This document shows, in pieces, positions 61,277 to 61,298 of a stretch of DNA of 61,298 nucleotides. The stretch is taken from the NCBI GenBank assembly GCA_964425135.1, contig CAYRKW010000014.1:1-61298 (forward strand), given 5' to 3'. The notes under the pieces were generated by a model. It was not told the DNA's origin. It worked only from the letters and a program-made list of their open reading frames with translations, and made no database searches. This DNA is from CAYLLD01 sp964425135 (GTDB taxonomy: Bacteria > Pseudomonadota > Alphaproteobacteria > Rhodobacterales > Rhodobacteraceae). A program made the position numbers and the translations under genes. Numbering within the stretch: position 1 is the first letter of the stretch; every line of letters starts with the position of its first letter.

Positions 61277-61298
61277 GACGGTGAATGATGCAAGAGGT

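Overview
The window looks like chromosomal DNA of a marine-type alphaproteobacterium of the Rhodobacteraceae (Roseobacter group). This is inferred from the protein families and from gene orders typical of that group: carA divergent from a YqeY gene, rodZ-ispG-(DUF1499)-prfA-prmC-DUF4167, lptF-lptG-lptD-surA-pdxA-rsmA, pepA-holC, and yfgM-bamB-der. No tRNA, rRNA, transposase, phage gene or CRISPR array was seen. Two 100-N scaffold gaps (10747-10846 and 17891-17990) interrupt the sequence.

Layout. 1-5.2 kb: truncated ilvC, a divergent tandem pair of Lrp/AsnC regulators, a UbiH-type flavin monooxygenase, a HAD phosphatase, and a GntR-hydratase pair. 5.1-10.7 kb: an MshEN-GT2 membrane glycosyltransferase that may respond to c-di-GMP, carA, a YqeY gene and a UxaA-type sugar-acid dehydratase behind a striking 16-bp hairpin. 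10.8-18.9 kb: a type I secretion locus (HlyD, two ABC half-exporters, a repeat-rich RTX adhesin). 19.2-34.3 kb: housekeeping genes for envelope shape, isoprenoids, translation termination, LPS export, PLP synthesis, rRNA methylation, peptidase and a DNA polymerase subunit. 34.3-45.7 kb: an Lrp regulator, a GT-A-like protein, an Atm1-type exporter, a LysM protein, LOG-hisF-hisE and an RND efflux pair. 45.9-51.3 kb: yfgM-bamB-der, an MFS transporter and a DUF2461 protein. 51.4-52.1 kb: alternative oxidase. 52.1-59.7 kb: an apparent catabolic operon under an XRE-cupin regulator. 59.8 kb to the end: a small sigma-like factor, a VOC protein and a repeat-rich non-coding end.

How the genes work together. 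The secretion locus reads as one unit in which the adhesin, ABC-B, ABC-A and HlyD are transcribed in the same direction. Both ABC ATPase domains lack a recognisable LSGGQ signature, so the pair is not an ordinary T1SS ATPase. The adhesin is under-assembled: identical 37-bp sequences flank its internal gap. The 52-59 kb operon has two paralogous FAD-GcvT fusion enzymes, both with the WHAAG flavin-attachment motif, around an aminotransferase and an ICL/PEP-mutase-family lyase. This points to folate-linked demethylation of an N-methylated compound followed by carbon-skeleton processing; the substrate is unknown.

The most unusual non-coding signal is an array of ATGCACA units with the same 11-11-11-12 bp spacing at two intergenic sites 25 kb apart (35857-35908 and 60911-60962). 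It looks like a helically phased protein-binding array. The window ends in inverted and direct copies of a palindromic intergenic repeat.
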